Positions 36,131-49,777 of a stretch of 64,000 bases of DNA are shown one piece after another. Source of the stretch: Antedon mediterranea. Its lineage: Eukaryota; Echinodermata; Crinoidea; Comatulida; Antedonidae. The stretch is taken from assembly GCF_964355755.1 (NCBI RefSeq), contig NC_092670.1, positions 9,487,201-9,551,200 on the forward strand, in the 5' to 3' direction. Each line of letters begins with the position of its first letter. The first letter of the stretch is position 1. The notes under the pieces are model-generated. The model saw nothing but the letters and a program-made list of their open reading frames with translations. It did no database searches and was not told the DNA's origin. The position numbers were made by a program, and so were the translations under genes.

Positions 36131-36839
36131 GCATTTCAAACGTCGGCAAAAATATAAACGTATTTTGACATGTTACACAAATTATAATCACATTACCCCA
36201 TTTTATGTTCAATCTATCATGTTTGTACATGTACTTGCTACTAATAAGTATAAGATCATAAGTCATGACGTATAATATCTATAGACTGTACTAGATCTTT
36301 ATGATTAAATCAGCAATCAGAACTTAGTATACACTCAATGGCGTATCAGGGGGAATTTGACGTAACAGAGGGTAAGTGATTGCGCCAGCAATTTCCAATA
36401 CCTTTCACCAATTGTTCTACGATTTTATCTTCATCTATTCAATCTACAAATTCATGGGGAGAAAAGTTCAATGTTGATAATTTAAGATTTAAAGTATGGT
36501 ATGTTTTTTATTTAATTAACATTTGACATTAAACAAACACTTTGAAGATTGTCGGTTAGTCGTATACGTGATGCATTGATCACAGAACGATCTGTACAAA
36601 TCGCCCGTATGTAACATTTTAAAAACCATTACTGTCTTTGTTTGAAGACGTTTTAAATTTTTTTGGGTTTCTCTGTTGAATTTAAAATAGACCATTTTAT
36701 TAGTTATAGTTAAAATAATATTTTATAGTACTCCTACAAGTGCAACAAAGCATATCTGAAGTGTAATAATAGTTGTGTTATAAATGTCTATTTGAAGTTC
36801 ATTTCACCAGAAAGTGTCCCCTGAATAGGGGTTTCTTAA

Positions 36840-39800
36840 TAAGCAACTTTGTTAATCTCCGTCACTTTCCTTTCAAATATTATTGGTTATAGTAATGGAT
36901 TGAAAGAGCCTTAAAAAAGTGAAATCAATAACTGTTCAAATATTAATTATTAATAGAATAGTACAGAGAGACATGTTATAAACAAAACTATCCCGATATT
37001 TTTGCATTAAAATTTGCATTCTGTAATGGCATACAAAAAGGCGACCAATTTAAATGTTTTAACGGTTTATTTGAGGATGCCATCCAGTTATTTTCCCGTT
37101 ACTGCTTTTAAAGGAAATAGCAGAAATTTGTTGAAACAACTATGCTCTCAATCGAAACAGGCCTTAACTGGTACTGTATACTACTCATTTTTTAAGGATT
37201 CCATTTTATTTTATTTCAACTTTATTAATTCTTGATTAAAATTGTATATAATAGTTAACCATAAAATTGCCAACAGGAACTGGGTCCCGGTAATGACCTA
37301 CTATCGTAACTACAAGTACAACATTTCTGCAAGAGTGAAGAACTTTACTTGCCAAGCGTTCTCGTAAAGCGTACATTTACAAAATATAAATCGTAACTCT
37401 GAAAGAAACACAATCATACAATTGTTGTTCATTTTCAATTCAAAGAATGTTGATTCAGTATAAAGCATAAATAGTGCAAAAGGGTGGTAAAGAAAGTCAA
37501 TATCGGAATCCTTTATACAATAGCTGACATGAAGGTAACTGTGAAAGTAGAGGTCGTTGGAAGGGCAACCACAGTTAAGAAGGTAGATGAGACCTATTGA
37601 ACAGCACTTGTCACAATACAATACAACTTTATAATAACTGTACAACTAATCTGGTTATTCTAAGTCAATTATTAACATTATCAACAATTCTGTACACATT
37701 TTTAACATTTTGGACAAATAGTACATCAAAACTCTTTGACATAGTAACTTGTTGATAGCGAAAGGCGTTCTTCAGGTGAGTTTTCAATCAAAGGTTTTTA
37801 AGGGGAGTGATGACAGGAAGGGAAACCATGATAAAAAATAGAAAGGGGTTTTTTAACATCGTCCACTTTTATTGTAATACGCTGTAATATTTAACAATTC
37901 ATATAAAGTAAAACCTCTCTGTTTGGAACACCCCTTTTCAGGGGACACTTTCCTGTGACATGAACGAGGGAAAATATATGTTTAACACTACAACCAATAT
38001 GCAATAAAATTTATAAAATATATATTGCTTTAAAGAAAAGAATTGTTTTGAATTTAAAATTGAACTAAAATTAAAAAACACAGATGCCGAAAATAAAAAG
38101 GCTTCATATCCCTGTCTAACTGTAATATATTTTGCTTTTTTTTTTTATTACAAATTTTTTTAAATTCAAATACAGTATAGTGTGTATATATATATAATAT
38201 AACAACCTTATGGATTTTCAAACAGTACTAAGCTTTTTCTGGATGTCAGAGGCTAGATGTCAGAATGTCAATCAATCAAATTGAAACCTTTATAGACAAA
38301 TGGCTACCAATAGTCATGAATTGCTTGCAACCCTGCCCTACTTAATATTAGCAACACTTTTTTACTGACTTTATTCAACTATGAGCTGGGATTTTCATGC
38401 CCCATTAATCAATTTCGGATGATGTCCAACTTTGTTAATCTCCGGTCATAAATCATTTTTTTTTACAATAGATTTTGCAATTTATATTAAACTTGTTTGA
38501 AAAGCCAATGCATAGTTGTTGATATTTACCATCCTGATAAGAGTTTTCTATAACAATGGTTGCTTCCTATAAATATATATTACACAACTTTTTTGTTAAG
38601 TTTTATACTGTTGACATGTGCAATTTGTATTACTAACAAGAGATTAGCTATCTATCTAGGTTTGATTAACCAACTAATACAAATATATTTCATGTAAATA
38701 TTTTAAATAATAAAATATTTAAACCTACTACTAGTTTAGAAACTTTAACCCACCAGTACACAGAGTTTCCTAACTCATAACATTTTTATTTTTTTTTTTA
38801 TTTACTATAATATAAATGCCAGTTCACTAAAAAAATAATTGAAAATGTTCTGAGGTGTATAAATATGCAAAGTTAAACAATCATTTTAGCAAAGTGAAAT
38901 GTTAACTATCTTCATCAAGCAATAAAAATGATTAACAAAAGCCCAACAAAACTTTGCACACATTATCAACATATTCCATTATCCAAAAGTAGGATTAACC
39001 CATTAAAAAAAAGAATTAAATGAAGAACTGCCACAACAGGTGCTAAGCATACACTTACATTAAATGATTTTCCATATACCTTGGAGCAAACATTATATAT
39101 CTATTACCTTCAAGCTAACTTCCTAAACTGATTTCAAAGTCAAAAATTCAATGATTAATAACGGCAATAAATCATTACATCATAAACACTACCATCAAAT
39201 ACAATATAAATGGTATGGCTAGTGGAGACATTGGGTTAAGCTCTCAGGAAATGGGCTAAAAAACCATGAAGAGTAGCACCCAGATACTTCTGGACTAATT
39301 AACATTTTTTAGCAATGAGTTCTAAGATTTGTTGTTAAGTAGTGTACAAATCTGCTCAAGTATTTCCTGTGCTCATTGAATTATTGTCAACAAACTTGAG
39401 AGATGTGGACAAAAAAAAGGTAATAACTTACATTCGCCAGCAAGAGTTCAAATGTTCTTGGCTAGCAAGCAAACTTTATAAAGTTACACATGTGAAAGTT
39501 TATTTGCTGATTGTTTTTGATACACCTTCAGAATGAAAGGTTTAATTACTAAATATTAAACTACTTGGTAGTCTGAATCTAAAATGTCTCGAAAACAATC
39601 AGTTGTATAAAGTGTAAACTGGTTACAGATATGAAACGAAAACAATCTCAAAGCATTTAGAAATTTAAGTTTTAAGAAAACCTGAAGAACTTTAAAAGTT
39701 GAAATATGCATTATATTTTTCGTTTGATTTTTTAAGTTTTAACAAGGAATATTTTAATATCCTACAAGATTCTGAATCAGTTTTATTTGTTTTGCTCAAA

Positions 39801-40280
39801 GATAAGTTAAATGAATAAACAAATAATTTAGAAATTTCCAAGTTAAAAAAGTAAACAAACTTAACTATACTACTTTGACAACTGGTTCTGAATCTAAAAA
39901 TAAACAATTTAAAAACAAGGGGTTTTTTTTTTAAAGTAAAGGTGAATAAAGTTCCCAATAAAAATGAAACATTCGTAAGAAAAAAACGTTTAAAAGACTA
40001 AACAATTTTTTTTTCTCAATAAAGAAAATTATAATATTAATTGATTCTAAAATATATCAGTTTTATTAAGAAAATAAAGGTGAAAAATTTGTACAAATGG
40101 AAAAGCAAAATAATTTAAAAAACCTAAAAACACTTACTGCAACCTTAAATTTTCCTAGAATTAATGAGATTTAAAAAGTTCTGTTACTTCTTCAAGATTT
40201 CCTGGCATGTGCCAAAATAGTTTGGTATAAAACACAATTGAGCATAATCCCAGAATTTAACATAAATGTCTTGATAAAAG
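36840..40280. other. AT-rich non-coding stretch
   Basis: A small GTGTCCC-family remnant at about 37915-37955. The 111-codon minus frame at 37645-37310 has a Cys/Tyr/Phe-rich, low-information peptide and is treated as chance. Otherwise nothing. Confidence 0.5.
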
Positions 40281-40281
40281 T

Positions 40282-40485
40282 TTGGTTTTTTTTTATAATG
40301 GTAAATATGTCGCAGTGACATTTTGTCGGCAGGAAGCAATTGCCTATTTATTTGATAACAGGGCACTAATCCGACTGACTCGTCGTAAGCTTGCGAAGGA
40401 GTGCAAAACCTTATATAAAGGTTCGACTATGAGTTGTCAGCTTATTATTGTGTTGACAATCTTTGGGGATGAACTAACCTGAGGT
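40282..40485 (+). other. 66-codon open frame upstream of the 40.5 kb repeat, unassigned
   Basis: The plus strand is open for 66 codons, including LIRLTRRKLAKECKTLYKGS, in a locally GC-richer stretch. I recognise no domain and no splice partner. Probably non-coding. Confidence 0.1.
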
Positions 40486-40935
40486 TTGAATCAACTTTTT
40501 GAAGGACTTCAACAAAACAGGTAAGATTATCTGATTTAGATTTTACCAACAATATTATATATTATTACTACCAGTATAACCATAATTTTTTTTTTTTTAA
40601 ATGTTGAATTTTTATTTGGGTTGAATCAACTTTTTGAAGGACAACAAAACTGGTAAGATTATGTGATTTAGATTTTAGAATTTAACAAAAATAATACGGT
40701 ATATATTATTACTATTATCATAGTCATTATAATATTTATTACAAACAGGTAATTTAGAGTTTATTATCATAATCATTGTTTTAATATACTACATTTTAAA
40801 TTCTGATTTGTCACGGATAAACATTTTTAATAACTTCAAACAGGTAATAAAATTATTTAGATTTTATAATTTACCAAAAATACTAATACATCATTCTAAT
40901 AATTAGTCATAATTAATGTTTCCAAATATTAAATT
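40484..40935. repeat. Degenerate tandem repeat, ~135-bp unit, about three copies
   Basis: GAATCAACTTTTTGAAGGAC, then AACAAAAC(A/T)GGTAAGATTAT and TGATTTAGATTTTA, recurs at 40490, 40622 and, weakly, 40830 (AACTTCAAACAGGTAATAAA). The repeated ACAGGTAAGA looks like a splice donor but has no coding context. Confidence 0.7.
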
Positions 40936-41499
40936 GTTATTTGCTTTGGTTAAAAAGGTTAATGCTATGTATTCTAAGATTTAAAAAAAATATATGATAA
41001 TATAGGACAGACTTTTTTTTAAAGTAATGGAAGCAAACAAGCTTAATTTATATAACTTTGTAGCATTCTCTGCGAAAAACTTGCGTTATAACAGTAGATA
41101 AATGCATGTCAGTATAAGTTCACTAACACTTACCATAAAACAAAAGGTGATAATGTTAAGTAGAGGCCAGGAGAAAGTGTTGGAGACCTCTTTAGTAGTT
41201 TTAGGCCTGTTTAACATTCGTTTACCTGACGTTTGTTACTAAACGAGCACAAGAATAACCTTCTCATGAATACAGTACATGCGGGCATCATCAGTATTCA
41301 AATCATAGTTGAAAGTATGAAAAATCGCATTCAAATTTACCTACATTTTAAAACTTTGAGTGAATTAAATAATCATTTCTATGAATGGTCTACTTTATTC
41401 AATAAACGTGTTAGGCTATGTTAGCGGAACAGTGATTTTCCACATTTTTAGACCAATTTCATAGATTTAATCTCTTAAAGTAGTAGGTGGTTATAGGAA

Positions 41500-41670
41500 A
41501 AGGAAAAATCAGTAGCCTACTGACTAAATTAGAGGCCCACTCTCTAAATCACTAACAGCTTATCATCTAATCAGTAGCCTACCACATAAATCAGCAACCC
41601 ACTGTCTAAATAGGTAACCAACCCTCTAAATGAGTAGCCTACTGTTAAAATAGCTAAATGAGTACTCTAT
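41500..41670. repeat. Degenerate ~20-bp tandem repeat (AAATCAGTAGCCTAC)
   Basis: Units such as AAATCAGTAGCCTACTGACT, AAATCAGCAACCCACTGTCT and AAATGAGTAGCCTACTGTTA recur about eight times with many substitutions. An old minisatellite. Confidence 0.75.
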
Positions 41671-42331
41671 AATAATTGGCAAGAGTGGCAGGTATTACTG
41701 TTTTTGATTCAGAAATAGTCAGTGAAAAAAGATCAGAAAACAAATTGCTATCTTGATCACATCCTGATATTTAAGACTATGGACATATGGGTTTATAATG
41801 GAATAAATACATAGATTATTTGTGGGATAAAGTAAGTATGTTTGTGGTTTATGATATTTGGCAGCATGGGCAGGTGAACTTTTCAACTTGCATTCATTTG
41901 TTAATACCGGGTTTACATTAGATGACCATAAGATAGAGTATTTCTGTAGTGTTTAATATACCCCAGTGAGGTTTTTGTTCTTGATAAACATGATCAAATA
42001 TTCCTTTTAACTGGTTATGTGATACAATGTATATTAAAATTCTGGTAATTAACGAGCATTTGACTTGCGTAACAGCCACTATTGGTCAATACTTGAGAGT
42101 TCTTTTCACACAACACCGGATATGAAGACACATGAACAGGTTTTAACTATTGCAAACAAGTGGATCATATTTATAGATGTTTAATTTCACGATAAACCAC
42201 AATGTCGCTTTACCTATGTCTTACAAATGAGAACATACTGGATTGCAATGTCCATTAAATTCACAATTCGCATCAGTGGCAGGATTATGGATTTTTGAAA
42301 TAATGGAAATGGTAGTATAAATAGTACTGCA

Positions 42332-42420
42332 TTTTTTATTTATTTATATTTAATACCATCGTTAATGAGGGTGGCCTATTCAGTGAACTGATCATATACG
42401 CAAACCACTATCCAATAATA
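42332..42420 (-). mobile_element. Retroposon 3' end, family of ACCATC..TGAGGGT..GCCTAT
   Basis: (TTTA)n on plus, then ATACCATCGTTAATGAGGGT and GGCCTATTCAGTGAACTGAT. This is the same family as 57100-57345, in the same orientation. Confidence 0.5.
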
Positions 42421-45400
42421 TTTACAAAATTATTTCATCTGGGTGTATCCTTCATACCCAATTGGTTAATTTCATGTATTTTAGCTGCATGCATGGATGT
42501 AACTGTGCTGGGTGGAGGTGGGCAGAAACATCCACCTTTAAAGTCTTCCACTAACCCTAAAGATTATTTTCTAAGGTTTTCCATCAAGCAACCTAAATTC
42601 ATCTGTATAATCAACTAAGAAACATCTGGGTACCTGGAAATACTGTTTTACTTTTTCCATCTAGTTTGAAATAGCTGCTGACTTGAGATTTCCACAATTA
42701 TGACCGCACCACCTACCCTATCTTCCCAACCAAACCCTTAATAATTATTTTTTATGAATACCCGCTGAATCAAATAAAAAACGCAACGAATAAACAAGTA
42801 TGGGACTCAATAATTTGATGAGGACGTGATGTGAACAATTTTCTTTAATTGGATGTAAAATATTATTTATTTACCGTATTGGATTTGTTTTACTACACAT
42901 AGTTGAGTTGAATCCTAAACCACAAATGATACTATTATTAGAAATATCGACGTTGGAATTTGTGGAGCCTACATTTTAAAGCCAGTTCAATTCTCATTTA
43001 TAGCCAAACGATAGCTTAGTTACAAGCTCAAAGTCTATACACACGAATTACTGAATGAAAGAAAACTAGGACAGAATAAATCTTTGCAAACATAAGAATC
43101 AATGAAAACACGTACAGCAGTTTACTTTTAACTCAAATAATTATTGTTTTGCTATACTGATTGGTATCATAATACTTAAGATATTAAATTAGGCCTAGAT
43201 AAACATGGAAAAGCAAAGTGTAGTTGTCAGTACGTTAAATAGGTCATTTGAGCCATTGCATAATAGGTGGTGTTAACATAACTGATATGTGTTCGTACAG
43301 TTAGGCCTCCCACTAACATCTTTTTAGTAGAGCGAGGTTATGGCCCTAGATGATGACTGTGAGATCCTGCTAAATGCTTAATTTAATTTTGTTTGTTCTG
43401 CAAGTGGTTCTTGATTGAGAAGACCGTTTAAGTCAATCAATAAATGTAAACTAAGAACCGAGTCCCACTTGATAGTCGTCAAGGTTGAGCGTGATCATCT
43501 AATCAAGAAAGGGAAATTAATGGAAAAGAATCTATTTGTTCGGAAGCATCTGGCCCTGTGGTTTAATTACTCCTTGTACATCATTATAGTGTTCCAATTG
43601 CTTACAATTCAAAACACCACGAACCAAACATTGGAAAGAAATTGAATTCATAAAATATTCATATATCCCTCCTCCTTTTTGCTGTTGGTTTGGGTCTTGA
43701 AATAAAATAAAATTTTTAAAATAAAATACTAATATTATTATATATTATGAAATTATTATTATGAAATAATAAAGACAAAATTCATTACAGTATTAAAGCT
43801 TGGTGGTTTCCCTAGGCATTGCCAGTTCGCTGTACTGTATCAAAGCATCATAGACAAATTCTGTAATACAGTGCCACATATGTATCAATCATATGCGACA
43901 CCTGTATCATAGTCTGAACTAAACTTAACATAATACAGGCGTCACACGTGATACATTGGAAACTGTGTTACAGAATTATTTATGATTAGTTATGATACTG
44001 GATAATATATTATGCCATACAGTATGTGGAGATACAGGACAGAGAATCGGGTACCAAATTAAACGGTGGTCTCTGCACAGTCTGGAAAAAACTATGATTT
44101 CAAGGATCAAAACCCACAGAGTCTAGATGGCACTGAATCTATAACAAATGTAACCTATCGGCCTAATATCAGCTAGCACTCAGCATACCCACTCAAACTA
44201 CTAAAGTCCAGTCTTCTTGGAAAAATAACAAAATGTAGGTCTTGTATAAACAAGCGACTTATGTACACTTGCAAAGGTCTGAATATTTCCCCCTGATGAT
44301 AAAAACATAGGATGACTATGTGGTTAAAATATGTTAAATGTTTTAATCTAAATTGCACTCCATGACAGACATGACTAGATACTAAACATTAAAGACTGTA
44401 TTGGCGACACAAACCAACAATGTTGTTGGTAGGCTAGATGAGTGCCGCTGACCTGGATATATCAATAATAGCCTATTCTCCTTGCCGAGTGGAAAACTTG
44501 AAAATAGAAAATTCATTGAACATCCTTCTCAATAAATGGTACAGTCTGCAAACCATGTCCTCAAGTGGGAGAATCTACACAAACAACCATCATGATTTTT
44601 TTTCGAGATATTGAAAATAGTAATTGAATAAACTGGTTTTGTCCAAGTAAGCTAGGCATAAAATAGACACTATACCCTACTATAATAGGAGACATATGGT
44701 ATGCTATCCAAACCAATAGGGTGGGTGTCATTCTGCTAAATAAATCCAAACAAACAGTTTCATTTTACATTACATATCTGTGAGAAAAAGATACAGTGTC
44801 AATTAATTAAAAACACTTTTTTTACACAAATGCCAAAGTGAGAAAGCAAGCCGTGTGGTATTTTAAATGAGGTTGCATTTAATTTTTAGTAAAGTTAACA
44901 AAAGAGCAAGGAATCTAATCAATAAACACATTTATATTCTAAAAATTGTATCAAAGTATATTTTTCTACAATAATATATTAACAATTTAATTCATAGTTT
45001 GAAAAAGACTAGTTTAAAAATGGGCACTTTTAACCCTATTGAAATTATACTATAACCGTGGCGCTAACGAATGTCCAATTTTACCACATGCAAAGTTTTA
45101 ATAGGTAATTAATAAATCAGCCCATAGAAATAAACCTATACACTTGTCAATTAATTATGTACCACTAGACATTGGTATGTAAAATATAAAATATCTTGGA
45201 ATTTGCTGAATGGTTGACTTTTGAACAATTTCATGTATGTAGTATATGGATATAGATACTGGACATTTAACAAAATTCTCAGTAATGAAAAGATATTAAA
45301 AGGGAGTTTTTGAGTTGTGGTATTTTAGGGAAATGCTTCATATACTTGACAGAACCATGTCAAGAATGTAAATTAAGAATAGATTTGAGGGGATGGGGGT

Positions 45401-46034
45401 TCAATTCAGCACAAATTTGTGCAATTTTAGCAAAAACTAAAATGTCTTTAAATCCAGATTTATCTTGAATTAGGAGGTAGGATTATACTCAAACATGGGT
45501 TTATTTATTTATTTTTGGTGATGATCATATTTTAATGATGAATAAAAAAATATATTGTATGATATAGTTTAATAATAATATAATATTGATAAGGATAGCA
45601 TAGATAGATATCACTACAAGTGCTTGATATGGGCACAAAGAAGGTCCAAATTAGATAAGTCACTAAATGACCAACATTTTGAAATAGTATAATGACATAA
45701 AAGAATGCAGATAATCTTAAACCAATCAAAACAATAGGATCATGACAAGAAAAAAAATCAACCAATTAGAAAAGGGCTTAGTGGTAACAAATGAAATAAC
45801 TCCAAACAAGGCCAGCTATTAGCCTAATCCAGCCGCAGTACATCAATGAGTGGAGAAGATCTGACCTTGGCTCTGATTGGTTGAAAGTTAATGTGACTGA
45901 CAGATTTTGAGAGGCTGATTAAAAAACAGGAAGCCCTAAAATATGCCAACTGAACGATGCAGGACAAATTGCTTTAATCCAAAATAAAAATCACTTTCAG
46001 TTAATTGTAGATAATCCGAGTTTTAATTATTTAC
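42421..46034. other. AT-rich stretch, intron of the candidate minus-strand gene if real
   Basis: One MITE (43851-43985) and a GC-richer unassigned patch at 43420-43620. No other exon seen. Confidence 0.4.
43851..43985. mobile_element. Small palindromic MITE (ACAGAATT family), copy 2
   Basis: The left arm AAATTCTGTAATACAGTGCC, then ACATATGTATCA, is mirrored by TGATACATTGG-type sequence and AACTGTGTTACAGAATTATT. This is the clearest copy of the family. The target-site duplication is unclear. Confidence 0.5.
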
Positions 46035-46116
46035 CTAGTTTTTTGTTCTTCTCTAGCCCCATAACCTCAATGGCAAAGTACACTTCACTATGTTTTACCC
46101 TGATATCCATCTGTAC
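46035..46116 (-). CDS. Candidate internal exon of an unidentified minus-strand gene
   Basis: The 82-nt exon has a plausible branch point (ACTAATC), acceptor ATATCTGTAG and donor CTAG followed by GTAAAT. Only one of three frames is open. It encodes 27 codons including MDIRVKHSEVYFAIEVMGL and ending EKNKKL. A second AG six bases into the exon (GTACAG) would remove Val-Gln without a frame change. The exon begins in phase 0 and ends in phase 1, compatible with the micro-exon at 49777-49736 and with the candidate last exon at 28932. The amino-acid mix looks like an ordinary soluble protein, but I cannot name the family. The alternative is chance splice-like sequence in a non-coding region. Confidence 0.35.
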
Positions 46117-48390
46117 CTACAGATATAGGATTAGTTTCTGGCATTTTACATATTTCTGTCGCCCAGTTTATTGACCCCAGAGAATGTATTTATATCCTGA
46201 TGATAAAAAACTTAGCATGATAATTTGGAAATCATCTGCCTAAGATATTGCATGAATCACTGTCTTTAAGTCTTGGCCTAAATCCTATTCTAACTTCACC
46301 TATTAAACTCTGCTTAGCTTTTGTTTCTTTCACTTTATCTTGTACTTGGGTTTACTTTCCAATGCAAAGAAATGATTCAAGGTAGCATAGCATAGACTAG
46401 TGCAAATAAAAATGTACAATCTCTACCAGGATTTTAGACTGTTTGTCTGTCTTCAAGTAGATCTCAAACCATTAGGCAGCAAATAAAAGATATTACCACA
46501 TATGATTTTAAGATTGAAACAAATATATCATGATTAAGATTAAAAGCACCTAACTATAGTGCCATACTGGATGTAGGCTCAATAATTAATTATCTTAAGA
46601 ATATTTTGGCTTGTATTCTTTAAGTAGTTAATTATTTTAATCAATATTTTGGCTTCTGTTGTGAAATGCATCATGTTGACAGATTAAAACAATTAAACTT
46701 TTGTTTACGTTCTGGTTCAATTGTTATGCAATTCGGAAGCAACACCCCAGTTGAAGGTATTCCAGGTCACAAATTCTGTCACACCTCAATAATTTAATCA
46801 AAGATATATTGTCGGCGCACTTTTTAAAAAAACCGCAAGAAAAAAAAATTTTACCAAAACACTTTTTAATTGTCTGCACTTTTTAGCAAACCTACACTTT
46901 TCAGTATGATGCACGAAATCTGATTGGATGACAGCCAAATTCTGGAAAGTGTTTTCTTCAATTCAATATTTATTTCTTGATAAATTAATTAGCAACAGAG
47001 TAAATTCAAAAAAGTTCTTAAAAACACACAATTATAGTCTTTAGTACCAAAAAAATAACCAATTGTCAGCAATGCAGTTTTCATCTGCAACAAAAAATAT
47101 TGATTAAAACTCATTTTATTTTATCTAGGCAAACTTGTTCTCTCCAAGGGTGTCATCATTGTTTTCTATTAGTAAACTTTAGAATTCTATTCCTTTTCAT
47201 TCATACCCCTTTTGCACATTCCACAAAATTGAAAATGCCCAGAAAATGGACAATATAACAATTTACAGAATTTCATTTCCACTTGAATCGTTGCCCAGAA
47301 AATGTGGAGCCCAAATGTCGTGAAAACAAAACGGTGGCTAATTCGAACAAACTGACAGAACAATGAACTGCATTGTGGGTAATTAGGAATATCTCGACAA
47401 CTTATGGTCATAGAATCATACTTGATCAAAAATTCCAAAGCAATAACAGACAATTACAAAAAAGTTTATTCAGTAAAAACAATAAAGTTAATTACATGAA
47501 ATCAAATTATATTTACAACTGTAATGTAAGGGAACATTGTGGTATGATGTGAACCTATCAAAATAAATGATCATTTATACCTGTGTGAACCATGGCCTTA
47601 ATATTAAATCTCAGTACTATACTACAAAGAAATGTTGTTGAAATTATAAAGACCTAATAACAAGACCCTTTGTTATTTAGTTGACAAATTCTTTTGTACT
47701 TAACACCAATCCCTCTGCTCTACTTTTATTCCTACATAATTATGTAAATATCCATTATTAGGGTACAATTTCACCTCGTTCCAAACCCACGAGAGACGTG
47801 CCCGATCAATTCCCAGGCCTCCACGTGCTTAATATGTATTTAATTAGGCCCACTGTGTTGATTCGCTATGGTGAAAATATGGAAAAAACACATCCAGAAC
47901 AAAACATTCGCATTAAGTAGGTCGGGGTGGCCTCTGATTAGAACGTTATTAAAATTAGGTATGGACTTTGATGTTAGTAACGAGTCTCGAAGGTGATACG
48001 TAGGGTCTCCGGTTGGAAAGACATTTCAACCGGCCTTCATGATCAAACGTACACAAGTAATAATGTGAAGTCAATTGCTGTATTGATGTGAGGAAAAATA
48101 ATAAAATAAATGCCACAGTTATTCCAATGTATGACTTTGTATTTGATTTCCTTATAAGCTGCACATTAAAATTATTATGGCCTGTAGTAACCAAACCATT
48201 GGCAATGAAAATTTGAAAAAACTATACAAATTTACAGAAAGGAAGGAAGGAAAAAAAATAAAACTGATAAAAATCGCATACCATGTTATAAATTGATTGG
48301 TGGTATACAAAACTTAAACATGTATCAGTAGCCTCTTACCATTGTCACAGATAAACTGATTAGATAGAGTATATAATACACAAGTAAATA
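46117..48390. other. AT-rich stretch with one GC-richer block
   Basis: 47760-47880 (CACCTCGTTCCAAACCCACG, CCACGTGCTTAATATGTATT) is compositionally distinct and could be a conserved non-coding element. It includes an E-box, CACGTG. The 88-codon minus frame at 47453-47187 has no domain. Confidence 0.3.
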
Positions 48391-48555
48391 CAGTAAAATC
48401 CTTCTTTTGGGACACCAACTTCAATTTAGGGGACACCCCTATTAAGGGCACTTTCCTGAAATAAGAACTACATAAGTGTAAACATAAGCTTTTTAACACT
48501 AAGGCCAATCCTTGCTGAGAGGACACCTCTATTTATGGGACACTTTTTGGTCCTG
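48391..48555. repeat. CTATTAAGGGGACAC-family element, dispersed copy
   Basis: Begins CAGTAAAATCCTTCTTTTGG, then GACACC units, and contains TTTAGGGGACACCCCTATTA and AGAGGACACCTCTATTTATG. It has two sub-blocks separated by about 70 bp of other sequence. Confidence 0.7.
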
Positions 48556-49189
48556 AAACATCTAGTAACATGCCTCGGATAAACAATATTTATTTTTAAA
48601 TTGTATTATTATAGTTTTAACTTCAAACTTGTACGAATGTGTAAACATCTACTGTATTTTAGGTAATTAAATGTGCCTGGGCAAATTAAAACGTTGTTGT
48701 TTAAATGATCCTATATTTTCTGTCTTCAAGATACAATTTGTTAAGACAAAAAATTGAAGAAAGTGTCATAAAATACTAAATAGCCATATCAAAAACCATA
48801 ACATTTTTTCATAAATGAGGTTGAGAATGCTGTACGATAAACATTGTAGTATCACTTGGGACCATGAATTGATTTACAAGTGGTGAAAACTGGTCATTTT
48901 TATATGGCTTGAACCACGTTTTTCATAAATATCCATGAGGCAAAAGACAAATTAGTCTTGTTCATCTCCTTAAGTGATGCAAAAGGTAGCTGCTCATATC
49001 CACAGGGCATCGTGTTAGCAAATAAATATCAGTCTCATAACTTACTCTTTTTATTCCCAACATGGAAATGATTAAAATAATGATGAATTAAGTAGAAAAA
49101 TGACTAGAGGGGCAGTGGTATTATTTAACCTTGCCCTGCTTTGCATAAGGGAAAAACAGGACTAGGCTTTAGCATAGAGCATGTTTACA

Positions 49190-49212
49190 GTACATACACA
49201 CACACACACATA
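49190..49212. repeat. (CA)n microsatellite
   Basis: TACATACACACACACACACA, about nine CA units. Confidence 0.85.
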
Positions 49213-49735
49213 GAAGAATGTTTTGGGATCAAAACTAGCCATGGCTGCCTCTCACATGGTCAGCATATCATCACTTGTTAACCTTGTCCTGCATTTGCCA
49301 GATTGGTGGAAGTCTGTAAGTTGAGTCATGACAGAATCCCCAAACGGAAAATATTTAATAATTTAGGGTTAACTGAAAACTAGGTGTCTTTTGAGCCTTG
49401 AAATATGTCCAAAGAACTCTAGTAAATATATTGACATTGGAAATAAAATTGTAAACAGAAATGTTGACGTAAAACAAAATGTTGACGTAAAATAAACTGC
49501 TGATGTAAAACCGTAACTGACATCAAAGTAAGTATAAAATATGTAATTAAATTACAAAAATTGTAACAAGAAGAATATAAAGTACAGTATGTTAATGGTA
49601 TGTTACAATAACAATAACATTTATTCAAATAATAAAACCAGAAACCAAAATTTAAAGTAAAAGGGTTATTTTTTAGTAAAATTAAAAATGTTTTGGGAGC
49701 AACAGGAAGGACCACTTTCTGTTTAAAATACTTAC

Positions 49736-49777
49736 CGCTGTGTCACTATCGTCTTTAAATTTTTTCAATCTTTTGTC
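49736..49777 (-). CDS. Candidate 42-nt micro-exon of the same unidentified gene
   Basis: The acceptor has a long pyrimidine tract (TTTTTATATTTTATTCAG) and the donor is a near-consensus GCG followed by GTAAGTATT. Between them are exactly 14 codons, DKRLKKFKDDSDTA, in the only open frame. It is symmetric, phase 0 to phase 0, as expected for a cassette micro-exon, and can be spliced in frame to 46116. The splice signals are the best in the window apart from SMARCD. The charged peptide has no diagnostic motif, so function is unknown. Confidence 0.35.

Noticed and set aside
36338-36371. Apparent first exon starting ATG with MAYQGEFDVTE before GTAAGT
   Set aside because: CAATGGCGTATCAGGGGG closely resembles the CAGTGGCGTA transposon end seen at 14425, and no second exon was found. 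A splice-like coincidence at an element end is more likely.
37310-37645. 111-codon minus-strand open frame, and a 40-codon plus frame opposite it (KVTVKVEVVGRATTVKK)
   Set aside because: Both strands are open at once and neither has a domain or good splice partners, so the openness is compositional.
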